A stretch of DNA of 64,000 nucleotides, from assembly GCA_029907545.1 (NCBI GenBank), contig JARYLR010000001.1, positions 90,817 to 154,816 on the forward strand. Reading direction: 5' to 3'. This document shows, piece after piece, positions 33,740 to 42,793 of this stretch; the first letter of the stretch is position 1; each line of letters opens with the position of its first letter. The position numbers and the translations under genes were made by a program. A model generated the notes under the pieces. It was not told the origin of the DNA, searched no databases, and worked only from the letters and a program-made list of their open reading frames with translations. Origin of the DNA: Candidatus Bathyarchaeota archaeon. GTDB lineage: Archaea > Thermoproteota > Bathyarchaeia > Bathyarchaeales > Bathycorpusculaceae.

Positions 33740-34066
33740 TCCAGCCACCTCTTCACACAAGCATAGATCAGCAAGCTTGCCTTAAAAGGCGACGCACATG
33801 TATAGGGCACGCAACGTAATCACAACTTGTAACTGGAGGAGTTCGCCAGCAAGAAAAGCAAAATAATTCTCGCGTTAAACCAAACCGAAAAGCGCAACCA
33901 TCGACTGCACCCCTCCTATATATAAGGGCTCTAAAGCAGCAGACCTAACTAAACACGGCAACACGCAACAACACCATGAACCAAGGTCATGCACGAAGCT
34001 GAAAGTTAATATGCAAATCTTTTAATAACAACTAGGCACAACCAATACCAACGGAGCACCCTCAAC
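33740..34066. other. Gap upstream of pcna with an orphan TATA box
   Basis: This 327-nt gap holds two plus-strand promoter-like boxes. TTTTAATAAC near 34018 is at the right distance for pcna, with a GGAG site and an 18-nt leader. A stronger TATATATAAG (33917-33926) would start a transcript near 33945, about 120 nt before pcna. The only reading frame there is an 8-residue one at about 33976. No tRNA-like fold is seen. Confidence 0.5.
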
Positions 34067-34822
34067 ATGTTCAAACTCAAAGTCAGTGACGCCAAACTCC
34101 TCAGAGACATGATAACCTCAATCTCCATCCTCGTGGACGAAGCCACCTTCAAACTAGACCCTGAAGGCATGAAACTCCGGGCAATGGATCCATCGCGCGT
34201 TGCGATGGTCGACTTTGAATGGCCAAAAACCGTTTTCGAGGAATACCAGTGCACAGAACCGGCAAAAATGTGCATAAACATAACCGAGCTGCTTAAACTT
34301 CTAAAAAGAGCTGGAAAGGACGAAATCGTAGAACTCTCGCTTGATTATAAAACGGGCAAACTACAGGTAAAGATCACGGGAAAATACACGCGCAACTTTA
34401 CCATGCCCACGCTCGAAGCGTCAGAAGAAGAGGTTCCAACGCCGAAACTTGCCTTTAACGTTAAAGCCAAAGTCACCACAACCGGCCTAAGCCAAGCCAT
34501 AGAAGACGCTCAACTAGTCAGCGACCATGTCAGAATAGAAGCGGACAACGAAAAACTAGCGTTTAATGCTTCAGGCGACCTTATGGGCGCCGAAATCTCC
34601 ATCCAAAAGGGAAGCGACACAATCTTGGATCTCGAAGTCAAGGAACCTGCGAAAGCAACTTTCAGCCTAAGCTATCTCACGGAAATCATTAAAGCCGCGA
34701 CAGCTACCTCTGACATAGCGACATTGGAATTCTCGTCCGACATGCCTGTAAAACTGGATTTCCAGCAGGCAAAAGAGGGCAAACTGACATTCTATCTGGC
34801 TCCAAGAATCGAAACCGAATAG
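34067..34822 (+). CDS. pcn: PCNA sliding clamp
   Basis: The 251-residue product forms a homotrimeric ring that tethers polymerases, FEN1 and ligase to DNA. It has the N-terminal FKLKVSDAKLLRDMITSISILVDEATFKLDPEGMKLRAMDPSRVAMVDFEW, the interdomain TRNFTMPTLEA and the C-terminal VKLDFQQAKEGKLTFYLAPRIE, which provide the PIP-box pocket. It is followed by priL 14 nt downstream, a replication operon. Confidence 0.98.
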   Translation: MFKLKVSDAKLLRDMITSISILVDEATFKLDPEGMKLRAMDPSRVAMVDFEWPKTVFEEYQCTEPAKMCINITELLKLLKRAGKDEIVELSLDYKTGKLQVKITGKYTRNFTMPTLEASEEEVPTPKLAFNVKAKVTTTGLSQAIEDAQLVSDHVRIEADNEKLAFNASGDLMGAEISIQKGSDTILDLEVKEPAKATFSLSYLTEIIKAATATSDIATLEFSSDMPVKLDFQQAKEGKLTFYLAPRIETE

Positions 34823-34836
34823 CGTGAAAAACCAAG

Positions 34837-35868
34837 ATGCAGCGCACTTTTTCAGCGTTTGCCAAGAACGATTATGCCAAATACCCTTTCCTAAAAGCGG
34901 CAATCAAGCACATACAAACGTTGGATCTGAAAATTCAAGATCTAATAGACCCTGACAACGCGAGCATCCTTGAACGCGCCCAACAAAGACTTGAAGAAGC
35001 AATACTTGACAGCATCGTAAGCCTAGACCTCAAACACGTAGACATAGAGATCGTCTCTTTCCCGGTCGCTGTTATGCTAGCCATAGCAACAAAAGACTCT
35101 TTTATCAAGAAAAGATATGCCCTCGCAGAAGCAAACCGTGCATACGAAGAACTCCTTTTAGAACCCCGAGAAAAAATCATACAGCTCGCAGAAAACTTTG
35201 AATGGAAAATTGCAGCTACCCATGATTCTGGCCTACCTTACGAGTTTACAGTGAGCTTTGTCGACTATCTTCGCAACACCACCCATCTCAGGGAAACGCA
35301 GTGGAAACTCGTTAACCGAATGCTGAAAACTGGAACCGTCTACTTAAGAATGGACGATGTGACAAGACTTTTGAAAGAAGAAGTTCGAAGACACATTGAA
35401 CAGAGACTAGATACCGAGGAGCTGCCAGTTCTTCCAGCAAAGATGATTGAAATTGCCGAGAAAATGAAGAAACTAGTAGAGGAAACAATAGGCAAAACCG
35501 AAAGAGAAGGCTTCCCGAGAACTGTAACCCAGACTGCATTTCCACCCTGCATACAGTCCCTGTACCAAGCGTTTTCAACAGGAAAACATCTATCCCACAT
35601 CGGCAGATTCACCTTAACAGCCTTCCTCGCCAGCATCGGGATGCCTACAGAAAGCATAATTGATCTATTCAAGAGCTTCTCCGACTACAGCGAAAGAATG
35701 ACACGCTACCAGGTTGAACATATCGCCGGCGAAAAGGGCTCAAGAACAAGATATGTTCCTCCAAAATGCGAAACTTTGAAGACACATGGGGTTTGCGTCA
35801 ACCCCGACGAACTGTGCCAGAGAATTTACCATCCATTGACCTACTACCGAAGAAAACTCCAAAGATAG
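34837..35868 (+). CDS. priL: DNA primase large subunit
   Basis: The 343-residue product is the regulatory, iron-sulfur subunit of the archaeal/eukaryotic-type primase. The N-terminal half is helical (FAKNDYAKYPFLKAA, LKHVDIEIVSFPVAVMLAIA). The C-terminal domain has four cysteines (FPPCIQSLY, PKCETLKTHGVCVNPDELC) for a [4Fe-4S] cluster and the HIGRFTLTAFLASIGM helix. It is co-transcribed with pcna; its partner priS is 7 kb away at 42794. Confidence 0.95.
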   Translation: MQRTFSAFAKNDYAKYPFLKAAIKHIQTLDLKIQDLIDPDNASILERAQQRLEEAILDSIVSLDLKHVDIEIVSFPVAVMLAIATKDSFIKKRYALAEANRAYEELLLEPREKIIQLAENFEWKIAATHDSGLPYEFTVSFVDYLRNTTHLRETQWKLVNRMLKTGTVYLRMDDVTRLLKEEVRRHIEQRLDTEELPVLPAKMIEIAEKMKKLVEETIGKTEREGFPRTVTQTAFPPCIQSLYQAFSTGKHLSHIGRFTLTAFLASIGMPTESIIDLFKSFSDYSERMTRYQVEHIAGEKGSRTRYVPPKCETLKTHGVCVNPDELCQRIYHPLTYYRRKLQR

Positions 35869-35940
35869 TATCACAGAGCCATAATGGAGAAGAGTAGATT
35901 TTATATAGCCAGTAGTAATAACTGAACAGCGCTTAGAAGG

Positions 35941-36696
35941 GTGAACGACCGTTCCATGGATTCTGGAGAACTAGAGGGAAGTCTCAAAGAAAGATTCGAA
36001 GTTGGGATAATTCTTCCGACATACTGTGAAGTAGCCAACATAAGCAAACTAATTCACGAAATCGAAGCAATTGAGATGAACCTCTGCATACTTGTAATAG
36101 ATGATTCCAGCCCTGACGGAACCATGGACGTTGTAAGGGGCTTGCAAGAGAAATATGATAACATTTTGCTTTACGTAAGACCCGCCAAAACTGGTTTGGG
36201 AACGGCAATAACAGACGGCTTCAAAACATTTCTCTCGCTTCCAAATCCACCCAAATACATAGTTACAATGGACGCAGATTACTCTCACAACCCCAAAGAT
36301 GTCCCACGAGTAGTTGCAGCTGCAAAAAAGGGCAAAGGACTAGCGATAGGTAGCCGCTACTGTAAGGGCGGAAGAATAGAAAACTGGAGCTTCTTCCGTC
36401 TGCTCACCAGCCGCATCGCTAACATGATCGCCTATCTAAGAGTCAGAGCAAAAATACACGACTACACAAGCGGTTTACGCTGCTACTCGATAAATCTTGT
36501 TAAGAGAATGTTTTCTGACCTGCACAGTGAAACATACGAAATACAGATCGAAACCATACGCCAAGCATACAAAAGACAATTTGACATAAGAGAAGTACCA
36601 ATGACCTTTGTGAACCGGAAAAAAGGCAAATCCAAGCTTAGTGCAAACGAAATTAGAGAATTTATTACATACATTTTAAGAATACGAAACTCCTAA
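35941..36696 (+). CDS. GT2 glycosyltransferase, polyprenol-phosphate mannose synthase-like
   Basis: The product has the GT2 start GIILPTYCEVANISKLI, the catalytic DDSSPDGT, the nucleotide/metal MDADYSHNPKDV (DxD) and the acceptor region IGSRYCKGGRIENWSFFR. Its length (251) and lack of C-terminal membrane helices fit a DPM1-type enzyme, which moves a sugar from a nucleotide donor to polyprenyl phosphate for surface glycans. A TATATAG box near 35903 is about 38 nt upstream of the GTG start at 35941. It opens a glycosyltransferase run with the next two genes. Confidence 0.88.
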   Translation: MNDRSMDSGELEGSLKERFEVGIILPTYCEVANISKLIHEIEAIEMNLCILVIDDSSPDGTMDVVRGLQEKYDNILLYVRPAKTGLGTAITDGFKTFLSLPNPPKYIVTMDADYSHNPKDVPRVVAAAKKGKGLAIGSRYCKGGRIENWSFFRLLTSRIANMIAYLRVRAKIHDYTSGLRCYSINLVKRMFSDLHSETYEIQIETIRQAYKRQFDIREVPMTFVNRKKGKSKLSANEIREFITYILRIRNS

Positions 36697-36729
36697 ACAC
36701 CAGCAACAACTATTGCTGGTGGGCTAGGG

Positions 36730-37614
36730 ATGGTGAGCTCGGCTAGGATCGTAGTTGGCGTTTGCGCTTACAACGAAGAAAAAAACGTTGGGCGTCTTCT
36801 CAAAAACTTGATTTCCGAGCAAAATCTGCCTAAAGCCAGTCATATATTAATTGTTTGTTCTGGATGCAGCGACCAAACACCACAGATTGTTAAGGATTTC
36901 CAGAAAGAGGATGAGCGGATCGAGCCAATAATAGAGAGCGTCCGAGCGGGAAAAGCAAGCGCTTTAAACAGAATTTTTGGAATCGCACGGAAAACCGCTG
37001 ACATACTAGTGCTTGTTAACGCTGATGCTTTACCAAGCAATGGAAGCATATGCAAACTTGTTTCTGCACTCGTTAAGAGCGACGCAGGCGCCACTTTCGC
37101 GCAGCCTATCCCGTTGAAGAATTCCTCTGGCGTCTGTTATAACATTGTTCGCGTTATATGGCGTTTACACCACATCATTTCACTTTTCCAAACTCCCAAG
37201 CTATCTGGAGAACTTTGTGCCATCCGCGCCTCATGCCTTGAAGATATTCCGAGAAACATCGCGACTGATGAGCCGTATATCGAGTTGTCTATACGGAGAA
37301 AGGGCTACAAGATACTTTATGTTGACAAAGCCGCAGTCACCATTAGATGCCCAACCACGATGCTTGACCTCCTAAAACAGCGGAAACGCATCTGGATCGG
37401 GCACATGCAGCTTCAAAGCCAAACAGGCTTCAAAGTCTCAACCTCAAACATCAAAAACGTTGCCCGCGCTGCATCTGCCTTAAAGCTTAACGAGATTCCT
37501 TACCTCGTTTTAGGCGGCATGTTGGAAGCAATTGCGTACCTGCAGGCAAAGATCGAAATAGGCAGAGGAAGAATTCCTTACACTTGGGAACCTATAAGAA
37601 GCACAAAAACCTGA
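36730..37614 (+). CDS. GT2-family glycosyltransferase
   Basis: This 294-residue product has the GT2 N-terminus ARIVVGVCAYNEEKNVGRLL, the SGCSDQT segment, GKASALNR and a NADA motif in place of the usual DxD, with a TDEPYIELSIRRKGYKI acceptor region. It probably adds a sugar to a lipid-linked or protein glycan. It is 33 nt after the preceding GT2 gene and 33 nt before a GT4 gene, all on the plus strand. Donor and acceptor are unknown. Confidence 0.82.
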   Translation: MVSSARIVVGVCAYNEEKNVGRLLKNLISEQNLPKASHILIVCSGCSDQTPQIVKDFQKEDERIEPIIESVRAGKASALNRIFGIARKTADILVLVNADALPSNGSICKLVSALVKSDAGATFAQPIPLKNSSGVCYNIVRVIWRLHHIISLFQTPKLSGELCAIRASCLEDIPRNIATDEPYIELSIRRKGYKILYVDKAAVTIRCPTTMLDLLKQRKRIWIGHMQLQSQTGFKVSTSNIKNVARAASALKLNEIPYLVLGGMLEAIAYLQAKIEIGRGRIPYTWEPIRSTKT

Positions 37615-37647
37615 TAAAAAAGCATAGCCCTATCTGCGAGGAGCAAT

Positions 37648-38727
37648 ATGCACGTTCTACAGGTGACTCCACGGTACCCGCCACATATGGGTGGTGTCGA
37701 GACCGTAGTTCAGAAACTAAGCGAAACTCTAGTTGAAAGAGGCATGGCTATTACGGTTTACACGGTTGACCTAAGCAAAAGCACATATGCTAGAAAGAAA
37801 ATCCATGCAGTTTTAGTTAAGCGTTTCATCCCAGTCGTGGGTGACCCTCTTTTTCTACCGGAACCGCGGTTCATCCTATCAATGCTTAAAGAAAAAGCCG
37901 ACATAATCCATGTCCATAACATTCACATTCTTCTGCCTCTGTTTGCGGCGCTACTTAAGCATGGAAACCAGAAACTGGTTCTTCAACCACATTATCACCG
38001 CTTTGGGCAATCAGCCCTCAGACACGCGATGCTGAAACTTTATAGACATCTTCTCAACGCCGCCGTCCTGCCGCGCGCAAACGCAGTAATTGTTAACTCT
38101 GCGTACGAAGCAAAAATTTTCAGCGAAGACTTCCAATGCAAAAACATCCTATTGGTGCCCGAAGGCATTGACCTTGAAGAATTTAAACAAGTCCGACACA
38201 CTCCTACAGCGCCTAAAAAAATCCTCTATGTAGGCGTCTTGAAAGGATACAAAAACGTTGACAAGATTCTTGAAGGGTTTGCAAGATTAATAGCAGACGG
38301 AAACACCTCTTGCGAGCTTGTAATCGTCGGCAAAGGGCCTCAACATGATTTCCTAGTTCAAATGGCCCGCAAACTCGGCATCTCTCAACATGTGCGTTGG
38401 AAGAAGGCACTCTCTAGACGACAATTGCTTCACGAGTACGCGGAAGCCAGTGCGCTCGTTCTTCTATCCTCTTTGGAAAGCTTCAGCAGAGTAGTTTACG
38501 AAGCATTGTATATCGGGGTTCCAGTTGTTGTTCTAAAAAACGGTCCGCTGGCGCATCTTGTCCAGCTTGGGCTCGCAGAAGGAGTGAACTCGCTTAGTGC
38601 AGTAGAGATTGCTCATGCATTCCAGAGAGCTATGGCGCGGAAGAGTCAAAAAATAGAAAAGATCGTTGGTGTTCTTGACTGGAAAGAGTACTCTGAGAAA
38701 ATAGCCGAACTTTATAGCAAATTTTGA
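37648..38727 (+). CDS. GT4-family glycosyltransferase
   Basis: The 359-residue GT-B fold enzyme has PRYPPHMGGVETVVQKLSETL at the N-terminus, IHVHNIHILLP, ILLVPEGIDLEEF, ILYVGVLKGYKNVDKILEGF and the GT4 donor-site motif SSLESFSRVVYEAL, where glutamates bind the nucleotide sugar. It acts in the same surface-glycan block. A bidirectional hairpin follows the stop. Confidence 0.88.
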   Translation: MHVLQVTPRYPPHMGGVETVVQKLSETLVERGMAITVYTVDLSKSTYARKKIHAVLVKRFIPVVGDPLFLPEPRFILSMLKEKADIIHVHNIHILLPLFAALLKHGNQKLVLQPHYHRFGQSALRHAMLKLYRHLLNAAVLPRANAVIVNSAYEAKIFSEDFQCKNILLVPEGIDLEEFKQVRHTPTAPKKILYVGVLKGYKNVDKILEGFARLIADGNTSCELVIVGKGPQHDFLVQMARKLGISQHVRWKKALSRRQLLHEYAEASALVLLSSLESFSRVVYEALYIGVPVVVLKNGPLAHLVQLGLAEGVNSLSAVEIAHAFQRAMARKSQKIEKIVGVLDWKEYSEKIAELYSKF

Positions 38728-38752
38728 ACGCGAGCTTTTATATTAGAATAAG

Positions 38753-38780
38753 CGGCAAAATGTTTTTATTTATTTTGCCG
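38753..38780. terminator. Bidirectional hairpin between convergent GT4 genes
   Basis: CGGCAAAAT and ATTTTGCCG form a perfect 9-bp stem with a 10-nt T-rich loop. It lies between the plus-strand GT4 gene (stop 38727) and the minus-strand GT4 gene (stop 38861). Confidence 0.6.
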
Positions 38781-38860
38781 TTGTAACAGAGTAGGCAAAG
38801 TAGCCTAGGGTTATAGAAACTAAAATCGCCTTCTTTGAGAAAATGTTTGCTTTGTGCTAT

Positions 38861-39985
38861 TCAGTTGTGCAGAACGTTTCGATACATTTCTTCGTATTTG
38901 TCAATTATTGTTTTCCAGTCATGTTGCTCTGCTTTTCTTTTTGCTCTTTCTCCAATTTTTCTGATTAAATCCGGATTGTCCAACAGCTGCTTAAGGCATG
39001 AATACAGCTCTTCAGCATCCGAAAATAAGAACCCTGTAGTTCCATGTTGTATGTATTCCTTGATAGGGTAAATATCTGAAGCCACTACTGCCCTTCCAGA
39101 GGCCATGGCTTCCAGCACGGTTATGGCGCCAGTCTCGTATAACGAGGGGACGATCACCACATCACATAGTTCATAGAACCTGTCTGGGTGTAAACTCAGG
39201 CTGCCTTTGTAGCTGAAGGTTCTAAACTTCTTTAGCGACGTCATTGTCTCTTCTGCGTATTCTGCATCTTCGAGGATGCCTGAGAAAATGACTACTACGT
39301 TTTCCTCTTTCAGAATTCGCTGCAGCGCCGGAACTGCTCTGTGGATGCCTTTAACAAAGGCAAAGCGCCCTAGAAAACCAATAGTCACAGGTTCCTTGGG
39401 ATCTGCCGCGGGATACTTGCCGAACTTACTAAAGTTTATGCCTACTGGTATTACATGAATCTTGTTTTCTAGGACGCCCAAACTAGTTAAACAGCGTCTT
39501 TCGAAATCCGAGTACACATAAACGGCGTTAGCGCGGCGGAAAGGATAGGTTAACAGTGCCCTATACAAGGAGGAATCCCGCGCCTTATTGTACGCCACTG
39601 GAGACATATCCGAGCGCATGACAAATCTGGTTCTTTTCGCGGTCTTTAACGTGGCACCTATAAACGAGGAGTAGGTAGCGCAGCTGTACGCATGGACTAT
39701 GTCAACTTCCTTGAAAATGTCTCTAGGCGGCAAGTAGATGTTTTTGGATGGGTCAAGCAGCAGCGGAGTGGGAATCTTTATGCTTGGTGCATGGATAATT
39801 TTGGTGAGGTGATATTGTTTTTCCCACGACTTGAACAAGGCTTCAGCTGTTAGCCTGTTGTCCGAGGAGTATCTTGAGGTAACCACCGTGTTTTGGTAGC
39901 CTTTTTCCTCTAGGAGTGCCACTAGCTTTACTTGGTCTCTTTCGAATCTTGCGTCAAACGAGTCAATCAGATGCAGTATTCTCAT
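38861..39985 (-). CDS. GT4-family glycosyltransferase
   Basis: The 374-residue product has a GT-B fold: the N-terminal MRILHLIDSFDARFERDQVKLVALLEEKG, VDIVHAYSCATYSSFIGATL, ENKIHVIPVGINFSKF, TIGFLGRFAFVKGIHRAVPAL and the donor motif PSLYETGAITVLEAMASGRAVVASD. It probably adds a hexose to a surface glycan. It converges with the preceding GT4 gene, and its upstream neighbour on the same strand is the GT-C-like gene. Confidence 0.88.
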   Translation of the reverse strand: MRILHLIDSFDARFERDQVKLVALLEEKGYQNTVVTSRYSSDNRLTAEALFKSWEKQYHLTKIIHAPSIKIPTPLLLDPSKNIYLPPRDIFKEVDIVHAYSCATYSSFIGATLKTAKRTRFVMRSDMSPVAYNKARDSSLYRALLTYPFRRANAVYVYSDFERRCLTSLGVLENKIHVIPVGINFSKFGKYPAADPKEPVTIGFLGRFAFVKGIHRAVPALQRILKEENVVVIFSGILEDAEYAEETMTSLKKFRTFSYKGSLSLHPDRFYELCDVVIVPSLYETGAITVLEAMASGRAVVASDIYPIKEYIQHGTTGFLFSDAEELYSCLKQLLDNPDLIRKIGERAKRKAEQHDWKTIIDKYEEMYRNVLHN

Positions 39986-40098
39986 TAGGCGCCCTCAGAC
40001 TGCCCTATCTTTATTGTCAGCATGTGCTTTAGTCTTTTTTCAGCAACTCCAACTCTACTGCTTGCGGTTCAGCCTCTCTATTTTTTTAACTTACCTAC

Positions 40099-42573
40099 TC
40101 AATCAGTAAGAACGTTTCTAACTTCAATATTGTCTAAGTAGGCAACGTTTCTGAAGCCGTCAAAATCATAACTTACAAATTGCAGAATAAAAGAGCTCGG
40201 CAAAGGCGTGCTAAACCGCTGCCGCCACAGTTCGCTTATGTTGTACTCGAAAATGCCTAGAGTTGTGTTCAACTGCACTATGCTTTTTTGGGTGAAGATG
40301 CCGCCTTGGGTTGCAAAGACAAGTGACCTCTCTTGCAAAGGGTCGAAGATCATTACTGCAAAGGTGTCGTTTCCGCTGAAGCCCTCTGTCGCGTTTAGAT
40401 AAAACGAGAAAGCTACATCACTGTTGTTTTGAACAAAGATCTCTCTATAAACCCAGTATGCGCATTCCATTTTCCAATTTGTTATAGAGGGAATCGCTTG
40501 GGCTATAAGCATCAGCGAGTTGGAACCATTGCAGCCCAAACCTTCTTTCACCGTAGCGTTGCCTATGCCTTTTCCGAAAAGATTGCTTTTCCACCAGTTA
40601 TGGTTCCACTGCTCATGTTCAAAGTCTTCTAGAAAAGCAAAAGTGGGGTTCTGATCATATAGCTCAAAGAGGTACGAGTATTCAATGTTCTTGACGATCT
40701 TGAAGTTGGGGTTGCCGAGAAAAAGCAGCTGGTTCCATTCAGGGATTCCAGGAGCCACGTGCATTACTCTGCCTCCAACATAGATATGTGTCACGTTCCA
40801 GTATTGCATTAGCTGGTATGTAGTGGCGTTAAGCGTATTATTCGCCAGTAGCCCCACTAGCCTTTGGTAAGAGCGGCTATAACTGCTTCCGCCCCATGGC
40901 AAGACGATTTTGTGATGCGAGAGCGTTGGGATAAACAGTCCTGCATCGTATTGATTAACAAGTATAGCCGCGCTAGATGTCAAGTTTTCTTTCATCCACA
41001 TCATAAGGTCGTAATCCGTCTGGGTCGTCACTGCAAACATTTCGTACCCACCTCTTAGATCTGCGGGTTCAGCGATGAGTCTGTAGCCTACAAAAGGCCC
41101 TGTCACCAAGGATAGAAGCAGAATCAGCAGAAAAATGCTTGGACGAGGGCTCTTGAAAGGGAAAGTTCCATTTCGCCATGCCTCTAGCAATCTTATGAGA
41201 AAAGTAGCTATTAGCATGTTGATGGCAACTGAAAACAAGATACCTTGATGCCCCCACGATATTATGCCAAACTCTCCGCCAAGCACAAACGAAATAAGCG
41301 AAAGAGCAGTTCCCGCTGTGAAAATGGCGACAGCCAGCGCCATGGTTGGCTTGAGACCGCCAGTATTCTTCGTCTTCCAAATCAGCAAGCCGAGACCAAA
41401 AATCAAGCCAAAAATCATTGCTCGAAGCAAGATATGGGGAGACAAGTTTTCCAAAGCCCACTGCAACGCCTGAGCCAGGTGAAGCTGCTGGCTTGGCCAT
41501 CCGCCGAAATCTGAAGCAATTCCAATGTTGTGGCCAGGATAGCTGTAGAAGGCGGCAAACCTGTATAAGAAAGGACTAAGCGGCAGAAGGCTGACACCGA
41601 AGAATAGCGCGTAGTTGAAGATGCTTTTGCGAATTCCAGGGGCTCTTTTCACTAGGAAGTAGGTTAGAATCAGAAATAGTGTCGCGACTAGCAGTTCGAG
41701 ATAAGATATGATTATGGCGCCTGCATAGCCGCTTATTAGTCCTACTGCTACAAGCTCCGCGTAACTGTGCTGTGCACGAAAATAGCGTGTGGAGAAAAGT
41801 AGCCCTAGGCAGATGAGAAATAAGGGAAAGCCGACTAGGAAGGGGTTCCCTCCCCAAACAATTGATAAGGGCCAGCTTGATATAAGCGCGAAAACGAAGC
41901 TGAAAACTAGGCCGTAGTTTTTGTTCGGTTCCAGGCTTTTTCCGAGGAAGTATGCTCCTAGTACCGATAATGCCTTGAAGAGTATGGTAACGTAAAAGAC
42001 GATCTTTGGGACGTCCATAGCCAGCATGTGAACAGCGAAGGCAAAGACTACATGGGCGCCTTGTGGATAGATTATTCCTTCTGCCAAATAAGGCTGCATT
42101 GCCAAAGGGACTTGACTGTTTTCCAGAAGAACCTGAACAGCGAGAGAGTGTATGGATTCGTCGCGCACACTGCCCAGCACCGAGGAAGATGCCGCTATCA
42201 AGTTAATCGTTAGAAAAGTAAGAAACATGACAGCCACCAGCAAGTACTCAGCAGTCTCTCTCCTCCGCACGTGAAAGCGCTCTTTAATCATTGCTACATT
42301 AAGTTGTTTCAACGTTCTAAAGTGAACCGCCATCGTTGCCAACGAGTTTGCCAAAGTAAGTCCGGTAACCGTATACCAGTTGAAAATTCCCAGAGGAACC
42401 ATTGCAAGGACATAGAGAATCATTCCGCCAAGGTACACATCTAGCGCACAGTTCTGGATAATGTTTAGGTCTTTGAATAACCTGAAACGGCGAAGGACAA
42501 GCGCACGCAGTGGTTCACCATTTACTGTCAGCATTATTAGCAAGTACAGCAGGTGAGGGATCAGCGATAGCAT
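40099..42573 (-). CDS. Large membrane protein, GT-C glycosyltransferase-like, with C-terminal beta-rich domain
   Basis: The 824-residue product has about a dozen hydrophobic helices (residues 1-500) and a soluble C-terminal part rich in N-glycosylation-type sequons and aromatic residues, predicted outside the cell. An acidic pair (RDESIHSLAVQVLL, about residue 137) sits after an early helix, the position where GT-C enzymes such as ArnT/PMT carry catalytic acids. The C-terminal region (about 620-820) is beta-rich, like a carbohydrate-binding module. Location beside GT4 and GT2 genes supports a glycan role. The exact family is not clear. Confidence 0.65.
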   Translation of the reverse strand: MLSLIPHLLYLLIMLTVNGEPLRALVLRRFRLFKDLNIIQNCALDVYLGGMILYVLAMVPLGIFNWYTVTGLTLANSLATMAVHFRTLKQLNVAMIKERFHVRRRETAEYLLVAVMFLTFLTINLIAASSSVLGSVRDESIHSLAVQVLLENSQVPLAMQPYLAEGIIYPQGAHVVFAFAVHMLAMDVPKIVFYVTILFKALSVLGAYFLGKSLEPNKNYGLVFSFVFALISSWPLSIVWGGNPFLVGFPLFLICLGLLFSTRYFRAQHSYAELVAVGLISGYAGAIIISYLELLVATLFLILTYFLVKRAPGIRKSIFNYALFFGVSLLPLSPFLYRFAAFYSYPGHNIGIASDFGGWPSQQLHLAQALQWALENLSPHILLRAMIFGLIFGLGLLIWKTKNTGGLKPTMALAVAIFTAGTALSLISFVLGGEFGIISWGHQGILFSVAINMLIATFLIRLLEAWRNGTFPFKSPRPSIFLLILLLSLVTGPFVGYRLIAEPADLRGGYEMFAVTTQTDYDLMMWMKENLTSSAAILVNQYDAGLFIPTLSHHKIVLPWGGSSYSRSYQRLVGLLANNTLNATTYQLMQYWNVTHIYVGGRVMHVAPGIPEWNQLLFLGNPNFKIVKNIEYSYLFELYDQNPTFAFLEDFEHEQWNHNWWKSNLFGKGIGNATVKEGLGCNGSNSLMLIAQAIPSITNWKMECAYWVYREIFVQNNSDVAFSFYLNATEGFSGNDTFAVMIFDPLQERSLVFATQGGIFTQKSIVQLNTTLGIFEYNISELWRQRFSTPLPSSFILQFVSYDFDGFRNVAYLDNIEVRNVLTD

Positions 42574-42793
42574 ACGTCTTCGCCCATAGTCTTTGCTAAT
42601 TACGCAGCACAGAAGATTAATGCTTTTCTCGAGCCTGCGATTCTCCGTATCTCAAAAGGCTGAAACCACGCTGAAATAGATAACACTGTTGACCAGAAGC
42701 TTTTTTAGAGCATGGTTCTTTTCAGCAGTTGAACCGATGCTGGCTGCGGCGAAACGTTTTTTACAAGTCGATGGAAACTAAAGTTGAGCAGAT

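Noticed and set aside
40099..42573. Calling the large membrane protein an STT3/AglB oligosaccharyltransferase
   Set aside because: I could not find the WWDYG motif or its variants in the C-terminal domain; only a GT-C-like acidic pair is visible.
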